Below are positions 1 to 10,996 of a stretch of DNA of 64,000 bases, piece by piece (the first letter of the stretch is position 1; each line of letters starts with the position of its first letter). A model generated the notes under the pieces. It did no database searches. It saw only the letters and a program-made list of their open reading frames with translations, and had not been told where the DNA came from. Both the position numbers and the translations under genes were made by a program. Source of the stretch: Amphibalanus amphitrite (Eukaryota > Arthropoda > Thecostraca > Balanomorpha > Balanidae); assembly GCF_019059575.1 (NCBI RefSeq), contig NW_024882711.1:1-64000 (forward strand), written 5' to 3'.

Positions 1-84
1 AACTTGGCTATCTCAACTCAAAACTAATGTTAAGGTGGGGGGTCCCTTTAAGAAAGTGGCCTTAAAGAGGAAAACATCCCATTG

Positions 85-341
85 TTAAGGTAGGTGCAAT
101 GACCCCATGGGCTGGTTCAATTGACCCTCGCATCGGGGTCATTTGAAACGGGCGTAGAGCTGTTTTATAAGCATGCGTTTGGCAGCAAAATATGTTTGAA
201 ACATAATTTTACATATCTTAAAATAAAGGCAAAAGAGCAATTTTTTCATGGCATTGTGCATTTTTCGATATGACAACTAGATCTCGCTGTGCATGTCAAT
301 ATATAAAAGTGGTTCAACTGGCCCCGTCTCCCCTACCTTAA
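85..341. repeat. Short MITE with TTAAGGTAGG termini
   Basis: The segment opens with TTAAGGTAGG and closes with CCTACCTTAA, so its ends are inverted copies including TTAA. Just inside, GGTTCAATTGACCC near the left end and GGTTCAACTGGCCCC near the right end are related but not inverted, so only the outer ends are clear terminal repeats. No coding capacity is seen. Its right TTAA (338-341) is shared with the next element, so the two sit back to back. It fits a TTAA-targeting non-autonomous DNA transposon (piggyBac-like target preference), but superfamily assignment is inference. Confidence 0.5.
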
Positions 342-1495
342 CCGCGCCCCGCTGGGCTATTCAGCCATACGCGCCCTGCTGGGGGGGGGGCAGATTCTGC
401 CCCCCTGTCTAACTTCCGAACCGATGGTCGTAAAAAGACGGGGAAAACGGAAATCGAAAGCTCTCAAGAAGGCGGATCTAACGAGCCCAATTTTTTATGC
501 TTAAGTAGGTCAGAGGTCAGGTCAAGGTCAGGTCAAGGGTACAAAATGCAAGTTTCTACAGTATCGGCCTTGCACCGTAGTTGCCGAAGAATGGACTGAG
601 ACTGATTGCCCAAACGTGTTCTTAGACTACCAAGACAATATTCGTTGCATACAATGTCATTCAAAAGTCAAGGTCAAGGTCAGGTCAGGTCAGGTCACCA
701 AAAACAAAATATAGAAAAAGGACATGTGCGACACATGTTTTATGGGTCATTTTACTCATATAATTCAATAGGCACACTCAATAAGTGATATGGACCAGCT
801 CTGGATGAATTTCAGGTCGAGGTCAGGTCAAGGTCAGGTCAAGTGAGGTCAAATTTTGAAGTTGGTTGTTAAGGCCTAAAAAGGTGTCTATCTGATGCAG
901 TTTTTCACGGCGAATCGAATGGTGCTATTTTTGTTTCCGTACGAGGTCTAGAACTTCCAAAAAAAAAACATTTTTCAAAATCTTTGTATGTCGTGACGTC
1001 ATAAAATTTTGAATAACTCCCACTTTTTGAACCGATTCTTCTAAAAATTGGTATGTCGGTGTACATAGACTACTTCTCTGACATATATTCTGGTTTTTTC
1101 GATGCACTCAAAATTCTGGATTTTATAATTATTTTCCCAAAAAAGTCTGTTTTTTGAAAAAAAAATTGGGCCAAAATCCAAAATTTTGAAAAAACCAAGA
1201 TAGCCATTTGATAGACAAAGTAGAATCACGTGTAACCTTTTTGTGACGTCTTGATTCCTTTAAAAATGAAGATGTTAGCGGCGTTTGAAATTTTGCCGTT
1301 TTTGAGACGAAAATTGCGAACATGACGTCACAAAAACGTCAATTTCTCAAACATTTTCCGACAGATTTCGCTCAAATTTTCAGGGAACGTGTCAAATTGA
1401 TGTATGATAAGGTACTGAAAGTTTGACGTCGCTGGCGTAGCGCGTTTAGAAGTTATTGGCGAAAAACGGGAACCCCCCAGCGGGGCGCGGGTTAA
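338..1495. mobile_element. TTAA-flanked AGGTCA-rich element, copy A
   Basis: Starts TTAACCGCGCCCCGCTGGG and ends with the reverse complement (CCCAGCGGGGCGCGGGTTAA), giving perfect inverted ends including the TTAA. A G-run/C-run foldback lies inside the left end (about 380-405), and a CGGGAACCCCCCAGCGG block inside the right end. Clusters of AGGTCA/GGTCA tandem half-sites occur at about 507-537, 665-702 and 814-850. No transposase is encoded, and the short reading frames are not protein-like. It is a distant relative of the copies at 5446, 9344, 12691, 17393 and 31535. Confidence 0.75.
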
Positions 1496-1705
1496 GAGTG
1501 AGCCCGTCCCTCAGCTGACCCGGTCCGTCTAGTCCCTCTGAAACTGACCTCTGTTGACCTGTTGTCCCGTCCCCCGCTGGTCCGGCCCGTTCCTCTGCTG
1601 ACCCGGCCCGTGCCTCTGATACTGGCCAGTGGCCCGACCCGTTCCTCTGACACTGACCTCTGGTGGCCCGTCCAGTCCCTCCACTGACCGCTCCCGTCCC
1701 GACAG
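1496..1705 (+). other. Intron tail with degenerate CCTCTG/CTGACC repeats
   Basis: A run of loosely repeated phrases built from CCTCTG, CTGACC and CCCGTC leads directly into the acceptor of the protease exon at 1704-1705. It is pyrimidine-rich on the + strand, as expected upstream of a 3' splice site. I see no other feature in it. Confidence 0.4.
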
Positions 1706-1864
1706 GGCGACTCTGGCGGGCCGCTGATCGTGCTGCACGGCGGCCGGTGGACGCTGGCCGGCATCACGTCGGCCGGCTTCGGGTGCGCCGTCGACCACCA
1801 GCCGGGCATCTACCACAAGGTCTCCAGCAGCGCCGACTGGATCCGCGACAACATCCGCGACTGA
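1706..1864 (+). CDS. Trypsin-like serine protease, terminal exon
   Basis: This is the last 52 codons plus TGA of a chymotrypsin-fold (S1 family) serine protease. The exon begins right after a CAG acceptor with GDSGGP, which carries the catalytic serine of the His-Asp-Ser triad. The following WTLAGITSAGFGCA and PGIYHKVS blocks match the strand and C-terminal helix regions of trypsins, and the protein ends in WIRDNIRD. The Cys in FGCA would pair with the conserved Cys upstream of the active serine, outside this exon. The His and Asp exons are not in the window and must lie upstream of position 1, because a TTAA transposon and repeats fill 85-1495. Phase at the acceptor is 0. Substrate specificity cannot be read because the S1 pocket Asp lies in the preceding exon. 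It is presumably secreted. Confidence 0.85.
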   Translation, partial: GDSGGPLIVLHGGRWTLAGITSAGFGCAVDHQPGIYHKVSSSADWIRDNIRD

Positions 1865-4380
1865 GGGCGCTGCCGACGCACTGCCGCGCTGCCGCTGAGC
1901 GCCGGCCGCCGGCCGCACTGCCACTGAGCGACCTCAGGGCCGGGTCGGACGGCCGCACTGCCACTGAGCGCCCTCAGGGCCGGGTTAGACTGCCACTGAA
2001 CGCTGTCACTTGTCAGGGCCAGGCCGGACCACTAGTGGTCCAGATGGCATGGTGGGTCCTCTGCGGTACAAAGTAGAACGGTTCAGGGACATTCTCACCA
2101 CGTGCAGCACGTGAGGAATGCGTCGCAGACAGGGATTCGTAACCCGTGAAGAGCCTGAAGACCAGAGCACTCTGAGGGATGGTTCCCAGGCCGCAGGCAG
2201 AGCACACGCTTGGCTGGTGGGGTCCAGCGATCTCTGGCGGTAGCCGGTGTCTTGTGACGTGACTTGATGAGAAGTTACGGTGCTTTTCCAGAGCTGGTGA
2301 CGCTCGCAGCTTAGGAAACTCGATGTCGCCGCAACATGTTCGGGAATTCGCCGCCCTGACTTCGTTACGAGTTCGCTCCTCTCACCGCGACCCGTGTTAC
2401 CTATGTCGAGTATTGCGCAATTGTTGAACTGACGGTGATATTCACCAGCTGGTGCACCGTGACAGGAGCTACCTATACTGTTGGCCGGAATAGCGAGCAC
2501 TTTTGTATCGGAGACAACGGATCGTTACGGTTAGCGCGGTAACGGCTGAGGAGAGGCGGCACACTGATTCATCTGCACAGACCGCCCCGCACACTCGATA
2601 TCCGGCACTGGCGCGCAATCGGTGGTATTTGCAGGCACGCCTGCAGTTTGTTATTACGAGGCTCCGATTCCGAGTTGATCTCGCTCTCTCAACTCCAAAT
2701 GCATTACAAATTGTCGGATGAGATAAAATCTAGCAATATGAGCCACGGAGTGCACAATCTGTAGATATTGTACTGCGGAGAGGCAGCATATCAAATGCTG
2801 CACACCGTGTCGAAGCTGTTTTTATCCGTGTTCTGTGCACACCGCACCCCTGAGTGCACTGAGCACCGCTACTCGCTGGCACGGTAACGATCGGGAAGGT
2901 CCTATATGTACAGTCCACAGCAGAAGTAATGTGGGGTTTCAGTCATGGGTATGTTCTGCTTATGAAGCTTAGGAACGATTAGCCAGACTACAATGAAACT
3001 TTGAATGTAGCTTATATGTACCGTCACCCTTGCAGCTGCAGCTTTAGCTATTTACATCTTCTTTTCGATCACTCCGCATTAAACAATCGCCAGTCAAAGC
3101 CAACCGTTGAGATTGGTAAAACCCTACATTACTTTAGCGGTGGGCTGTACGTGTTTATGCAGGGCCGCGGGAACTGGTGGAACGATGTGTGTATGTGTAA
3201 GCAGTGTCGGGACGCTGTTGCGCTGTCAGTGTGCTGCCGATGCCGGGTGTCATGTGACGCCTGCTTTGCGCAGTGGGTGTCGCCGGGCGACACGGTTACC
3301 GGAAAGTATCAACAGAGTTCGGCCCGCGGGAGAGCGCTGTACGTTACCGTTAGCATTTTGGGGTCCAACTGGGTGATCGGACCTTGCTCGTACGAGGAAC
3401 CCGAGATTACTGAGACTGCCTTATTTTATTGGAAGCTTTATGACAATGAACTTTTGATAAATACTGTCTTCCATTTACTCATCTGAATGCAGTGTACGTG
3501 AATCAGGTTTCGGTTCTGCATGTCTTAACAATTTTAGAGTTCGGGATGGCTTCAACAAGCCGCTACCTGAATTCAGCCGTGTTCGTACCGCGCAGTGTCT
3601 GTTGCTGTTTCACTGCTGCTGCCGTGTGTCTGGCGCCGCCACGACGGTCGTCGTATGCCTGCTGATGAGAGCGGTATTTACATTGTTTTACGTTAGTGGT
3701 GTGACGTCACTGCTGTTGGCGCCGTTGTTGGCTCGTTGTGGATCGTTTCGAACTCCTCCGGCGGGCGCCGCACTGGCGACAGGCCCGCTGCGGGGGACGG
3801 GGTTCCAGTGACTACGCAGTCTTTCCTGGTATATCGCCTGATCGCTGTTTAGAGTTGGATCGCTGGACATGATGACGTACAATACATGGAAGGCTGTACC
3901 TACCACCAACCCAAACAGCCCGGCTTTGATTAGGTACATGGCCATTGTGTGTGTGTTGGGGGGGGGGGGGGGGGTAGGGAGATTGGGAGATCGCAAGAGG
4001 TTAGGCCACCAGAGGCCAGTTGTATTCGATAGAAAAATGGTTGGCTGCTTTTCTTTGCCTCATTGCATCCCCGAATTTCACCAGTCACGCAAAAAATATA
4101 TATCAGCCAGTCTAATAACTGACGCGTGGACTGATATGGGGATAGGTATTCATAATTTTAAACCATTTTCGGCAGAAGTGCGCTTATGTCTGGAGGTTAT
4201 CGGGGCTATCTCGGCGTGACATTGGTCCACGTCTGAGACCGGCGGGATAATATCGGGCGGGCATCGGCCATTACCGATCTGACATAGGATAGGACATCCG
4301 ACATATAGGATATAGGACATCGGGCCGTTGTAGACATGAGACGGAGAAAACCCGGTTGACCATCGGTCGTCGGGCGGCTG
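1865..4380. other. Intergenic, no gene recognised
   Basis: After the protease stop there are two short imperfect repeats of a GCCGCACTGCCACTGAGCG phrase (about 1911-1985), probably 3' flank. The rest holds a G-run after (GT)n at 3945-3976 and otherwise unique-looking DNA. Reading frames of up to about 160 codons exist but lack domains, splice context or codon bias. Confidence 0.4.
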
Positions 4381-4735
4381 ATGTCGGGTGCGGGGGATGT
4401 CGGGAGCTGATGTCGGGTGCGGGGGATGTCGGGAGCTGATGTCGGGTGCGGGGGATGTCGGGAGCTGATGTCGGGTGCGGGGGATGTCGGGAGCTGATGT
4501 CGGGTGCGGGGGATGTCGGGAGCTGATGTCGGGTGCGGGGGATGTCGGGAGCTGATGTCGGGTGCGGGGGATGTCGGGAGCTGATGTCGGGTGCGGGGGA
4601 TGTCGGGAGCTGATGTCGGGTGCGGGGGATGTCGGGAGCTGATGTCGGGTGCTGGGGATGTCGGGAGGTGATGTCGGGTGCGGGGGATGTCGGGAGCTGG
4701 TATCGGGTGCGGGGGATTTCGGCAGCTGATGTTGG
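4381..4735. repeat. 29-bp minisatellite, about 12 copies
   Basis: A head-to-tail array with a 29-bp period built on GATGTCGGGTGCGGGGGATG. Central copies are identical; the last two or three at the right end carry single changes, the usual pattern of homogenised centres. Because 29 is not a multiple of three, all - strand frames stay open and encode Pro/His/Thr/Ser-rich strings, which I regard as artefacts. Confidence 0.9.
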
Positions 4736-4937
4736 GTGAACGTTGGCCGATACGGGGTCGGTGCCGGTGCCAAAAGTCCATAAACAATGTCCGGTAGCGC
4801 AGACAGGGGGGAGATGATAGAGGTGAAATTTCAACGGCCCTCAAAAGGCCTCAAAGGACCATCAGCTGGTGTCAAAGGGCCCTCAGCTGGCATCATCAAA
4901 GGGCCCTCAGCTGACGTTTAACAGCCCTCAGAAGGTT

Positions 4938-5165
4938 TTAACCCGCACCCAACTGGGGAATGTTCTGTAACCGGTACCAGTGATGGGGGGGGGGCTATTT
5001 AAAGCCCCCCTAGCTCCTAAACTACTGGGCCGATTGTCAAAATCCAAACGGGCTCTGATAGCCATGGAAAACTGTCGAGCGAAACTTAATTTTATTGACC
5101 TCGAGGTAACCATTGACGTCACAGGTCAGGTCAAAGTTAAAATTATCAACGTTTTACCTTTTTAA
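4938..5165. repeat. Partial TTAA/AGGTCA element (left end only)
   Basis: Begins TTAACCCGCACCCAACTGGG, followed by a G-run, then a C-run (foldback), a CTGGGCCGATTGTCAAAATC block typical of this family, and an ACAGGTCAGGTCA cluster at about 5120. No matching right terminus is found, so it looks truncated or solo-ended. Confidence 0.45.
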
Positions 5166-5231
5166 CGTTTTGGGCTCTGGCCGACGGTTAACAATCGGGT
5201 CAGGCGCATTTTCGATTTACACAATCGTGAA

Positions 5232-6570
5232 TATATTTATTCATTTATTTATTTCACGTCATAGACCCAATCCACACAAGCGTGGCTATTCTAGGGTCAG
5301 GGTCACAATTAAAAAAAAAGTTTGTCACACACATCGTACACGAATTCATTCTAACAAACGCACACCCAATCACACTTCCCCGCAAGCGGGTCGTCACTAG
5401 CCGGCATCGGTCTGTTGCTGGAGCATATACCTCCGCAGCTCTCTATTAACTCTCGCCGGCACAGGCCATTTTGCGTCCTTCGACGGCACAAGGGGGGGGG
5501 GGGAGGGTGTTGGTACGACCCCCCTAGCGTTTGGCCCCTGATCGAGCTAGAGCTTCGCGGAAAAAACGAGCGTATTTCCCGTCACGAGAGGAAGCCGATG
5601 ATACCCAATTTTAAGGTCCTAGGTCATCGGGTGACCTTCCAGGTCAGGTCAATGACCCGAAAACCGGGAAAATCGGGACGTGTTAGAAAGTTGTAAAGTG
5701 TGGCTGCTATGTGGTTTTCCGGGGTGCTGATCACGAATATCGTGTTAGTTTTGATCAGAGATGATGTCTTAAGCATTTAGACCAGGTCGGGTCAGGTCAG
5801 GTCAGGTCAACCGGTAGGGGTTGTGACGGGTATTCGTAATACGTGTCAACCTTCTCTGACAGCTTCGTAACATGTTACGAAGGCACCAAAACTACTTCGT
5901 TAATGTTCAAATGGTTGCTTAATTCGAATTCAGCTCCAAAAGCTAGCCTAGAAACATGTAAAACTCGAAAAAGTGAACCGAGGTCACCCGAGGTCACCAA
6001 AGGTCAATGACCTGACCTGACCTTCAGGTGACCTTGACACCCACCGTAATGTATGGGAGCAACATCAAATCACATGTTTGAACGTTTGAAACCACGAAAA
6101 ACCTGCAAACGCGCGGCTAATGCGAGCCAACATACGCCGAATCGCGATTTCGGCCAAACATGGTCTCGGAAAAGAGGTCACAGGTCAAAGGTCATTTGGG
6201 TCAGGGTCATGAAATTTTCAGGGTAGGTGTAAAATTGATCAATGCGAGGGTTCTAAATGTTTCGTCGCGATCGGCCGCTTTTTACGCGAGTTATTCGCGA
6301 AAAACCTTAGGGGGATTGCATCAACCCCCTCCCCCTGTGCCGGCGAGGGTTAAATGGACTCAGGCCTAGGTCACGAATCGTTTGTGGTAAGTCATTAAAA
6401 GCGGTCACGGCTGAGTATAAAAAGCGCCTCCTATCGGATCCTGATCTAATGGTAGGTAGGGTAGACCGGAGCAAGTCGCCCGCCGAGGTAAAACGCCTCA
6501 CCGATGTTTCTCGGAACTGGCAAGGTTCTGGGGAATCGTCTCTTCTACATAACGTGCACTTTATGATCAT
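5232..6570 (-). pseudogene. Non-LTR retrotransposon 3' end, interrupted
   Basis: The - strand from 6570 to about 6354 encodes the C-terminal tail of a non-LTR reverse transcriptase ORF2. The diagnostic pattern is an arginine-rich RRFTSAGDLLRSTLP block followed by RRRFLYSAVTAFNDLP, which matches the FxxxAxxxWNxLP ending of CR1/L2/Jockey-type elements. The frame is broken at a TTAA by the DNA transposon at 5446-6353 and resumes on its far side (5445 downward) to a TAG at 5397-5399. A short 3' region follows and ends in an (ATTT)n-like tail near 5232. It is a 5'-truncated dead copy. The insertion shows that a single TTAA in the target became two. Clade assignment is tentative. Confidence 0.65.
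5446..6353. mobile_element. TTAA-flanked AGGTCA-rich element, copy B
   Basis: Flanked by TTAA at 5446-5449 and 6350-6353. Terminal inverted repeats are TTAACTCTCGCCGGCACAGG and, at the right end, its near-perfect complement. Each end has a subterminal G-run/C-run hairpin (about 5490-5525 and 6310-6336). Four clusters of AGGTCA half-sites are present, including a perfect IR-1 palindrome AGGTCAATGACCT at 6001-6013 and AGGTCAATGACCC at 5646-5658. It inserted into a LINE reading frame, so the borders are certain. There is no transposase; it must be mobilised in trans if mobile at all. Confidence 0.85.
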
Positions 6571-6828
6571 TATGTTAACAAACTGGAAAGAAATTATGAT
6601 AACTCTTTAGGAAGATATAGCAAAAAAATGTGTTTTTGGAGTGATTTTTATGTTTTGTTGTCTGATTATGCATCATGGCGTTCTTTTACCTATGGTCCAC
6701 ATCAGGTTAACGACTTTTATGCACTGAATAACTATTGTCTAACGCTTATAATGTCGGGTTGGTCCGTGTTAAATTATGTCTTGCTGGGGCGCAAGGCGTT
6801 GTTCTCTGACCGAACTACGTGATGGGGA

Positions 6829-7440
6829 TTGGGGTAAGACGCCCCAGTAGGTCGGGGGGCAAAAAGCCCCATGGGGCGTTTTACCTCATGTGTTGTTCGG
6901 ACTACCCACTTCCTAATGTTCGGTAGCTGGCTAACAGTAAGGTCCTATGCATTTATATGCACCTTTATCAACAACTGGATGTCAAAGAAAATATTTTGTT
7001 AACATTTGCATTGCAATAATTTATTATTTGGCCTTATGAGGCAGGTGAAAAACCTGCTCATCAATAGCGTCATAGCTAAACATCTGATAGGATGAAAGTT
7101 GCTAAGTGCTAACTTCAGTGCCGTGCCCTTAGAGGTCTAACGGACCTCTCATATAATATATTTAACCAACTACCATGTTTAATCTTTAATCTAGAGTATG
7201 GGGCTTCTTGCCCCAGAACGTGGGGCGTTTTGCCCTGGGGTTGGGGCAAAATGCCCCATTTGCAAATGCTTCACAAATCACTTTCTAGCTGGGAGTCCGA
7301 TCATATGTGAATGAATTTAAAGGGTGGAAATTAAAGTAAAATGTCCAACGAATGCATTGAGCACAAATTTGGCCTTCCAGGTGGTATGGGACAAAAGTTA
7401 TGAAGCAAAATAAATTACCTGGGGCGTCTTGCCCAAGGCT
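6829..7440. repeat. MITE with GGGGC-rich inverted ends
   Basis: Left end TTGGGGTAAGACGCCCCAG and right end CTGGGGCGTCTTGCCCAAGG are inverted copies. Inside are further GGGGC...GCCCC mini-palindromes at 6856-6882 and 7199-7257. No coding capacity. Boundaries are approximate. Confidence 0.45.
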
Positions 7441-9245
7441 AGGGGAAGTTGGGGGAACGCCGAATACTTTTTTTTCTGACGCCCGTAGCACGCAAGGTAG
7501 ACAACATAAGCTATTTTTGTTGGCGTCATTCGAGAGGCCAGTCTTTTGCCTTTCAAACATACCATGCGCATTTGATGAATTCGCGTACCGTTAAGCGCAC
7601 AAACTAAAAATATCAAAGAAGTGACTTTTTCGGCGTTGCCCCGGACTGCGGGGAAAGCCGAAAATGGGAGAAATGATCGACGGGAATGCCGAAATTGATG
7701 TTTTTTGCCATTTTATCTCAAACTTTATCCAGAATTCATCAAAGCTGACACGCGTTTTAAGAGCTTGAGGACGCTTGGTGCACACTGGAAGTTATAATTG
7801 TGTGATATAGTAAGAAAAGGCCAGGCAAATCATTCCTTATTACGAGCGAGCGAGCGCAGCGAGCGAAGCGAAGTCTTTTCAATATAACGGAAAAATCTCA
7901 GTATGAGGCATGAGCGGCCCGGCCCGGCCCGGCCTGTAACGCTTTTGAGAGGCTTATATCTCAGCAACCGCTGGACCGATTGGCCTGGGGTCTTTTTTGC
8001 TGGGTAGCCCCATCCCTTCCACCCCGTAATTGACTACTTTTGATACATCTCAGTGACCGTCGTGGCACGTGCCACGTGAAAAGTCAAGGGTGTTCAAGCA
8101 GTTTTGCAAAAGTAATGATTTTGAGAGGCCCATATCTCAGCAGCGGCTTGAGCGATTGTCTTGCAGTAATTTTTTATAGGGTAGCTGCATTGCATCTCTT
8201 CTACCAAAGGTCGGATACTATTGATCTATGCGAGTGACCCCCACTGCACGTGCAAAATACAAAAAGAAGAGGTGCCAAATTTGTTCCCATTTCAGTAACT
8301 CGGTAATAACTGGGGCGATTTCGCTGAAACTTGGCATACAGGTAGGCACCCACCAGACAATGCATTCCCATGTGTTGCGGTTAGGGTGCTACTGCACGTG
8401 CGCACGTGCAGGGGGCGTTTCTAGATCTCGAGAACGGCTGGGCCGATTGCGCTCAAATTTGGTACACGGTTGGGGACCGGTTAGTTGGGTGCCGTGCAAA
8501 AGTCATTTTGGACCCGTTTGCACGTGCGCACGTGCAGAATGCCGCTTCCAGATCTCAGGAACGGCTGGGCCGATTGCGTTCAAATTTGGCACACCGCTAG
8601 CGACCGGTTAGAAGGGTGCTTTGCAGAAGCCCGTTGGAAGTACCCTCTCGCCCTTCCGCACGTGCAGGGCTCACTATCTCGCTCGCTCGTTCTTCGCCCA
8701 AAAGGCGTTTTACTGGTGGTAACAGGCCGTTGTGTCGGTAGGTTGAAAGTGTAATTTGTGTGACTAAAATTACGCGTTGCTATTCTACAGCAGTAACGTT
8801 CACGTAGCGTGCTTTAACGCGCGTAATTGCACGTTTTCGGCATTACCCCAGCCAGACATACTTTCATTTGCAGGCCCATAACTTTCAACGTGTTGTATAA
8901 ATTTCAAATAGGCAGCACACTTATGCAAAGACGTGCTGAAGATTACTTGACCGAATTGGCCAGACAAACGGTAGCATAATGAGTAAGAAATGCAGCTTCA
9001 AAGGCGCATGTAGTACAAAGGAAACGTACCTTGAAAACGCTCTTCGCGCCCTCACAGCCGAAGTATTCCGAATGACGACTCGTAACAAACATGCGTTAAT
9101 TGGCAGTCATCACTTTTCAGAGTGATGTCATCACGTTTCAGAGCATCACTGACAGGTGGCATCCATGTCGTACGGTTTTCGAAATATCTCGAATTTCGGC
9201 TTTGCCCCAACTCCGGCATTGCCCCAACTTCCCCTACCCTACATT
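7438..9245. repeat. Candidate 1.8-kb element with AGGGGAAGTTGGGG ends
   Basis: The left AGGGGAAGTTGGGGGAACG and the right end (reverse complement reads AGGGGAAGTTGGGGCAATG at about 9207-9237) are inverted. It encloses the CACGTG-rich element at 7841-8717, which would then be a nested insertion. No transposase is recognisable. It may instead be two unrelated ends of a common MITE. Confidence 0.35.
7841..8717 (+). repeat. CACGTG-rich dispersed repeat, copy 1
   Basis: Begins with a (GAGC)n-like block ACGAGCGAGCGAGCGCAGCG and ends CGCCCAAAAGGCGTTTTACT. The interior has diverged internal repeats of about 125 bp, each containing CTCGAGAACGGCTGGGCCG-type text and the palindrome CACGTGCGCACGTGCAG (8396-8411 and 8520-8536). 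A second copy lies inverted at 24981-25620 within RPS17 intron 3. The open frames are translations of the internal repeat and do not resemble a protein family I know. Confidence 0.65.
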
Positions 9246-9343
9246 CAGCAGCTCGTTCTGTCGCGTGTCGCGCCGATGAACATTTCGTCGAAGCGTGAGG
9301 CTGGCGGATAACGTCTCGGGCTGTGAGGTAGACAGTATGCGCT

Positions 9344-10269
9344 TTAACCCTCGCATGTGTGCGGCCTTTGCCAGCTTCTAACGTGTAGGGGGGGGGGGGG
9401 GGGGGGGGTCGGTTGAACCCCCCTTGCCGTTTGGCCCCTGATCGAGCTAGAGCTTCGCGGAAAAAACGAGCGTGCTGCCCGTCACGAGACAAAGCCGAAT
9501 GCCGATGATACCCAATTTTAAGGTCCTAGGTCATTGGTTGACCTTCCAGGTCAGGTCAATGGCTCAAAAGTCGGGAAAATCGGGACCTGTTAGAAAGTCG
9601 TAAAGTGTGACTACTATGGTTTTTTTCTGCTGATCACGAATATCGTGTTAGTTATTTGATCACAGATCAAGATGATGTCTTTAAGCATTTAGACCAGGTC
9701 GGGTCAGGTCAGGTCAGGTCAGGTCAACCAGTAGGGGTCGTGACGGGTATTCGTAGTAGGTTTCAACCGCGTCTGACAGCTTCGTAACATGTTACGAAGG
9801 CACCAAAACTACTTCGTAAATGTTCAAATAATTTCTAAATTCGAAATAAGCTAAAAAAACTAGCCTAGAAACATGTAGGTACCTAAAACTCGAAAAAGTG
9901 AACCGAGGTCACCAAACGTCAATGACCTAACCTGACCTTCAGGTGACCTTGACATCCACCCTAATGCATGGGAGCAGCATCGAATCACATGTTTGAACGT
10001 TTGAAACCACGAAAAGCTTAAAAACGCGCGGCTATTGCGAGCCGACATACGCCGAATCGCGATTCCGGCCAAACATGGCCTCGAGAAATAAGTAACAGGA
10101 CAAAGGGCACTTGGGTCAGGGTCATGAAATGTTAAGGGGAGGTGTAAAATTGATCAACTCGAGGGTACTGAAAGTTTCGTGGCGATCGGCCGCTTTTTGC
10201 GCGAGTTATTCGCGAGAAACCATGAGGGGCTCCATCCGACCCCCCTCCCCCTACACATGCGAGGGTTAA
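9344..10269. mobile_element. TTAA-flanked AGGTCA-rich element, copy C
   Basis: TTAA at 9344-9347 and 10266-10269. The inverted ends share TTAACCCTCGC with other copies, but the next bases differ (ATGTGTG, matched by CACACAT-like sequence at the right end). Left hairpin: a G-run of about 19 near 9390 with a C-run after it. The internal body is closely similar to copies B and D. The IR-1 site is here ACGTCAATGACCT (9916-9928), one base from perfect. Non-coding. Confidence 0.85.
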
Positions 10270-10450
10270 CGATGTCAGCGTGTGAAAAGCATGTAGGTAA
10301 ATTGCGCGCTGTAAGCAACTGCAGTTCATGAAGGAAGTCACTCACACGTGACACGATCAAATTTTCGACACCCGGAGATGACGCGTGCTGCGAAATTCAA
10401 CGCTTTCTGTAGTCGACCAGTTTGTGTGGCGATACAGATTCCGTAGATAC

Positions 10451-10790
10451 TACACACAGAAAAATATTGACACCGTTAGCGGTGTAATTGCACAGTACAT
10501 ATCTGAGCACTTGAGGAAAGTTAATTTAGTCCCTTCCCCGCTTAAATTACTCGCGCTTCTAAATGAACACCAGGAAGAAGGTAATAGAACACTGTTAGGA
10601 GGGTTGGGTGTTTTACTACATGTAGCAAAACACCCAACCCTCCTAACAGTGTTCTATTACCTTCTTCCTGGTGTTCATTTGGAAGCGCGAGTAATTTAAG
10701 CGGGGAAGGGACTAAATTAACTTTCCTCAAGTGCTCAGATATGTACTGTGCAATTACACCGCTAACGGTGTTAATATTTTTCTGTGTGTA
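10451..10790. repeat. 340-bp near-perfect palindrome, copy 1
   Basis: The two 170-bp arms meet at 10620/10621 (CTACA|TGTAG) with only a few mismatches and no spacer. The ends read TACACACAGAAAAATATT and its complement, so a TA dinucleotide is the likely target duplication and CACACAG the true terminus, as in Tc1/mariner-type MITEs. It would extrude as a cruciform or fold into a long hairpin RNA. A second copy starts at 10997. Confidence 0.9.
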
Positions 10791-10996
10791 AGACAGTAGC
10801 GAATATGTAAGTGATACGTCCGGGGACCGTACCTTGAGACCAAGCCAGCAGCGGTGATTCGCCGGAGGGGCCTCGGAGCAGCGCACTCAGCAGCGAACTG
10901 GCACCGAAGACCCCGCTTCACTGTTTGTTTTGTTTTGTTGGGTTAGGCCGTTTCGGTCCAATGGGACTATTTCAGAGCCGGGAGGATGATAGGATA

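Noticed and set aside
2006..3486. Frames of 161-164 codons downstream of the protease exon
   Set aside because: No family similarity, no splice context; average composition of intergenic DNA.
4381..4735. CRISPR-like direct repeats
   Set aside because: Contiguous tandem repeats with no spacers, in a eukaryotic genome.
4150..4844. Three overlapping - strand frames of about 190-210 codons
   Set aside because: They translate a 29-bp tandem repeat whose unit lacks stops in three frames; low-complexity Pro/His/Thr strings.
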